Shown: one piece after another, positions 42,796-45,516 of the stretch
Position numbering within the stretch: position 1 is the first letter of the stretch
Layout of the letters: each line of letters begins with the position of its first letter
From: Hespellia sp.
GTDB lineage: Bacteria > Bacillota > Clostridia > Lachnospirales > Lachnospiraceae
DNA: 45,516 nt
Assembly (NCBI GenBank): GCA_028694105.1
Contig: JAQUUC010000029.1
Coordinates: forward strand, 1-45,516
Direction of reading: 5' to 3'
The notes under the pieces: generated by a model
The model's input: only the letters and a program-made list of their open reading frames with translations
Told to the model about the DNA's origin: nothing
Databases searched by the model: none
Program-made: the position numbers and the translations under genes

Positions 42796-43248
42796 TTAAT
42801 TTTTACCGTAATTTCCGAAAAATTCGGACAAACTGTCCAGCGTCTTTACCAGCACGCCGATTTCTTCCTTCTCTAAATTATCAATCACTGCACTCGTCAT
42901 CTGCTCATGATAATCCTTGTGGTGTCTGTATGCTTTGATTCCTTTGTCTAACAATCTGATCTTTACGATACGGCGGTCTTCTTCGCTCCGCTCGCGCGTC
43001 ACATACTTTTTGTTGACAAGACTGTTCATGGATGTTGTAAGTGATCCGGCTGTAATATTCAGTTTCTTTGCTATGGATGACATCGTATCACCATCCCCCA
43101 AGCCGACTGCTTCTATGATATGCATATCGTTGTTACTGATATCCTTGAATTCATCTGTAATAATGGCCTCTTCTTCTAATTTCCAGATTTCATTGAACAA
43201 ATGAACCAGCACGTCATTAATCTTCTTATATTCCTCCATGTTTTTCAT
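42796..43248 (-). CDS. MarR-family regulator, FabT-like by position
   Basis: Winged-helix regulator of 150 residues. The recognition region reads TMSSIAKKLNITAGSLTTSM and the wing is KKYVTRERSEEDRRIVKIRL, the standard MarR DxRxx pattern. The first and last helices (EEYKKINDVLVHLFNEIW and LEKEEIGVLVKTLDSLSEFF) form the dimer interface. The start at 43248 is set by AGGAG that overlaps the stop of the FabK-like gene, so translation is coupled. MarR proteins in fatty-acid synthesis clusters (FabT) repress that pathway using acyl-ACP as co-repressor; by its position at the end of this operon it probably does the same. Confidence 0.82.
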   Translation of the reverse strand: MKNMEEYKKINDVLVHLFNEIWKLEEEAIITDEFKDISNNDMHIIEAVGLGDGDTMSSIAKKLNITAGSLTTSMNSLVNKKYVTRERSEEDRRIVKIRLLDKGIKAYRHHKDYHEQMTSAVIDNLEKEEIGVLVKTLDSLSEFFGNYGKN

Positions 43249-43255
43249 ATGTCTC

Positions 43256-44350
43256 CTATCCGGCAAGCGAATTCATCACTTCCCGTACCGTCTCTATTCT
43301 TGTGGCTTTGTATGCGTCCGCTCCGCAGAACAGAAGTGCATTGTCTACATCACCCTTTGCCGCATTGACAAGACCATCAGTAATGCAGTACGGAATCTCG
43401 GCAGGATTACATCTCGCAAGGCATCCGTGGCACGGGCTGTGTTCCACTTTCCCTTCTACTTTAACACGTTTCATGAAAGGATTCAAGATGGCTCTTCCCG
43501 GCATTCCGACCGGGCTTTTTACGATCACGATATCCTCCTTTGACGCGTTAATATATGCCTGCTTATAACGGATGTCCGCATCACATTCTTCCGTTGTCAC
43601 AAACCGAGTTGCAACCTGAACGCCATCCGCACCAAGCGCGAACGCATCGTTGACATCCGCTTTGTCGGAAATGCCGCCTGCAAGGACAACCGGAATATGA
43701 CATTCATATTTCTCTGCATAAGTTTCCACGATTTTCATGATTTTCTGAATCTCGTCCTCATATTTTTCTCTGCCGCCACAATTCGCCTGATTTTGCGTAT
43801 TCTCCGGCAGGTATTCGTCCAGCTGCTCTTTCGTAAAACCGAGATGTCCTCCGGCTCTTGGACCTTCAATGACAATCATATCCGCGGTACGGTTATATTT
43901 TCTGTCCCAGTATTTCAGAATCACACGGGCTGATTTTTCAGTCGAAACAATCGGTGCCAGCTTAACGTTTGCATCCCCTGCAATCGCCGGAAGCTCCGTC
44001 GGAAGTCCGGCGCCGGAAATAATCAGATCCGCTCCGGCTTTGATTGCATCAATTACGTGCTGCTTGTACTCGCGAAGTGCTACCATGATATTAAAACCGA
44101 TGATACCGTTTGGCGCGATTTTTCTCGCCTTGTCATATTCCTTTTTGATGGCACGGCTGTTCGCCTCTAACCGATTTGTCTCGAAATCCGGTTCGCGAAA
44201 CCCAATCTGTGCAGAGGAAATGATTCCGACTCCGCCTTCTCTCGCAACGGCTCCAGCCAGATTTCCAAGACTGATTCCAACACCCATTCCCCCTTGGATG
44301 ATTGGAATACGTGCAATTTTGTCCCCAATTTTCAGTTCCGGTAATTTCAT
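43256..44350 (-). CDS. fabK: FabK-like flavin-dependent enoyl-ACP reductase / nitronate monooxygenase family
   Basis: FMN-dependent TIM-barrel oxidoreductase of 364 residues. The N-terminal flavin site is IPIIQGGMGVGISLGNLAGA, with GGVGIISSAQIG after it. Later parts are IEGPRAGGHLGFT, where the His is a catalytic candidate, IPVVLAGGISDKADVNDAFA and LGADGVQVATRFVTTEECDA. The C-terminus has a Cys-rich stretch (CHGCLARCNPAEIPYC) that is not part of classical FabK. Its place next to acetyl-CoA carboxylase and a FabT-like regulator supports enoyl-ACP reduction, but family sequence alone would also allow nitronate monooxygenase. It starts 20 bases after the carboxylase gene. Confidence 0.75.
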   Translation of the reverse strand: MKLPELKIGDKIARIPIIQGGMGVGISLGNLAGAVAREGGVGIISSAQIGFREPDFETNRLEANSRAIKKEYDKARKIAPNGIIGFNIMVALREYKQHVIDAIKAGADLIISGAGLPTELPAIAGDANVKLAPIVSTEKSARVILKYWDRKYNRTADMIVIEGPRAGGHLGFTKEQLDEYLPENTQNQANCGGREKYEDEIQKIMKIVETYAEKYECHIPVVLAGGISDKADVNDAFALGADGVQVATRFVTTEECDADIRYKQAYINASKEDIVIVKSPVGMPGRAILNPFMKRVKVEGKVEHSPCHGCLARCNPAEIPYCITDGLVNAAKGDVDNALLFCGADAYKATRIETVREVMNSLAG

Positions 44351-44370
44351 ATGGATTACCTTATCCTTTC

Positions 44371-45516
44371 TTACATGTTGCGGAATCTCTGATATCGCTT
44401 TTCCGTCAACTCCGTTTTGCTCAGCTTCGTATATTCTGCCAAGAAATGTAATATATTTTCTTCCATCGTTTCTGTCACCTCAAAAAAGCTGTCTGTATTA
44501 AACTTCTTTGGCTCGGAAATGATTCTCTCAATGATACCCATTTCTTTTAAATCTTTTGCCGTCAGTTTCATAACTTCAGCGGCCTCTGCCGCACGCTTGC
44601 TGTCTTTCCAGAGAATACTTGCAAATCCCTCCGGCGAGAGGATCGAATAAATGGAATTCTCCAGCATCCATACTTCATCTGCAACCGCCATGGCAAGTGC
44701 ACCGCCGCTTCCGCCTTCTCCGATGACAATCGAAAGAACCGGAACGGTAAGTCCTGACATTTCATATAAATTCTTTGCGATTGCTTCGCCCTGTCCGCGC
44801 TCTTCCGCTTCCAGTCCGCAGAACGCTCCCGGTGTATCGACAAAACAGATGACCGGACGATTGAACTTCTCCGCCTGTTTCATCAACCGCAGGGCCTTTC
44901 TGTATCCATCCGGAGATGGCATTCCGAAGTTGCGCTCGATGTTCTCCTTCGTATTCATCCCCTTTGCCTGTGCAATAACTGTCACCGCCATGTCATGGAA
45001 CTTCGCAATTCCTCCGATGATGGCTTTATCATCTTTAAAATAACGGTCACCATGGAATTCGATAAAATCAGTAAACATACTGTGAATGTACATCTGGCCG
45101 ACCGGACGATCCTTGTGGCGTGACAACTGGACACGGTCCCATGTTGCGAGATTGTGAAGTTCCTCGGCTTCGGTCTTCCTATCAGCCTCTGACATATCCG
45201 CCTTAGTCTTTACCTCTGATTTTGTATCTGGTTCTACGCTCGATTCTGCGCTGCATGTCTTCTGCTCATGCATTTCCAAAATCTGTGCAAGAACTTCTCT
45301 CTGCTCCTCACGCTCAACAATGCGGTCCACAAATCCGTGTTCCACCAGAAACTCCGCTCTCTGAAATCCCTTCGGAAGCTTCTCTCCTATCGTCTGCTCA
45401 ATGACACGTGGTCCTGCAAAACCAATCAGTGCCTTCGGCTCCGCAAGAATGATATCTCCAAGCATGGCAAAGCTTGCAGTCACTCCGCCGGTTGTCGGAT
45501 CCGTAAGTACGGAAAT
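44371..45516 (-). CDS. accA: acetyl-CoA carboxylase carboxyltransferase, AccD-AccA fusion (5' end cut off)
   Basis: The visible 381 residues begin in the C-terminal part of the beta subunit ([20 protein letters not shown], then [20 protein letters not shown]). A highly charged linker of about 35 residues (roughly 80-118 in the visible part) joins it to a full alpha subunit: THE start of that half is [20 protein letters not shown], followed by [20 protein letters not shown] and [20 protein letters not shown]. Together the halves transfer carboxyl from biotin carrier protein to acetyl-CoA, giving malonyl-CoA for fatty-acid synthesis. Single-chain fusions occur in several Clostridia. The gene continues off the right edge, so the N-terminal zinc region is not visible. 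The operon continues with the FabK-like gene. Confidence 0.92.
   Translation of the reverse strand: MSVLTDPTTGGVTASFAMLGDIILAEPKALIGFAGPRVIEQTIGEKLPKGFQRAEFLVEHGFVDRIVEREEQREVLAQILEMHEQKTCSAESSVEPDTKSEVKTKADMSEADRKTEAEELHNLATWDRVQLSRHKDRPVGQMYIHSMFTDFIEFHGDRYFKDDKAIIGGIAKFHDMAVTVIAQAKGMNTKENIERNFGMPSPDGYRKALRLMKQAEKFNRPVICFVDTPGAFCGLEAEERGQGEAIAKNLYEMSGLTVPVLSIVIGEGGSGGALAMAVADEVWMLENSIYSILSPEGFASILWKDSKRAAEAAEVMKLTAKDLKEMGIIERIISEPKKFNTDSFFEVTETMEENILHFLAEYTKLSKTELTEKRYQRFRNM

Noticed and set aside
43256-44350. Plain nitronate monooxygenase
   Set aside because: Not excluded by sequence, but neighbouring acetyl-CoA carboxylase and FabT-like genes make a fatty-acid role more likely, so it was annotated as FabK-like with reduced confidence.

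Overview
The window looks like a chromosomal segment of a gut-type anaerobic Firmicute, most likely a member of the Lachnospiraceae. This rests on the mixture of gene families (YesMN/CUT1 sugar operons, BMP-type nucleoside import, fused AccD-AccA, FabK-type flavoenzyme), on AGGAGG-type ribosome binding sites and on moderate GC content. Genus cannot be fixed from the sequence. No rRNA, tRNA, CRISPR array, complete insertion sequence or prophage was seen. Nearly all genes lie on the minus strand; only a two-component pair (3710-5816) and one AraC-type regulator (41512-42735) are on the plus strand.

Left part (1-7.9 kb). Three small AT-rich envelope genes with their own promoters (144-1012) follow a lantibiotic-immunity-type ABC transporter (1144-3542). 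A divergent OmpR-type response regulator and histidine kinase (3710-5816) face it, with three CCTTA boxes in 11-bp register in the shared intergenic region. A short QueG-like iron-sulfur protein and a DUF4143-type ATPase follow.

Sugar region (8.0-19.1 kb). An RclA-like flavoprotein disulfide reductase stands alone with its own promoter. Next to it is a seven-gene oligosaccharide operon, read from 19.1 kb down to 9.45 kb: a GH94 disaccharide phosphorylase, a phosphohexomutase, a YesM-type kinase, a sugar-binding lipoprotein, two CUT1 permeases and a YesN-type regulator. The logic is sensing, import, then phosphorolysis to a sugar 1-phosphate that the mutase converts to the 6-phosphate. The import ATPase is not here.

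Nucleoside region (19.3-35.3 kb). A strong promoter with a near-perfect inverted operator at 35.26-35.34 kb drives about 14 kb of closely packed genes: deoC, a divergent transaldolase-family protein, a DUF1097-like membrane protein, a VOC protein, deoB, an iron-dependent alcohol dehydrogenase, an amidohydrolase/deaminase, a BMP lipoprotein, udp, a nucleoside ABC ATPase, two permeases and transketolase. A DeoR-family repressor and a HAD phosphatase follow. Read as a pathway, nucleosides are imported, deaminated and phosphorolysed. Pentose 1-phosphates are isomerised by DeoB. Deoxyribose 5-phosphate is split by DeoC, with the alcohol dehydrogenase able to remove the acetaldehyde, and ribose 5-phosphate enters transketolase/transaldolase chemistry. 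The transaldolase-like protein is the least explained and most interesting member.

Right part (35.5-45.5 kb). A GtrA-like membrane protein overlaps a GH3 glycosidase. An AgrC-like kinase without a visible partner follows. Then come a long palindrome with flanking T tracts and a DUF4143 ATPase pseudogene broken in two places, then the AraC regulator. The end of a fatty-acid synthesis operon (AccD-AccA fusion, FabK-like enzyme, MarR regulator) runs off the right edge.
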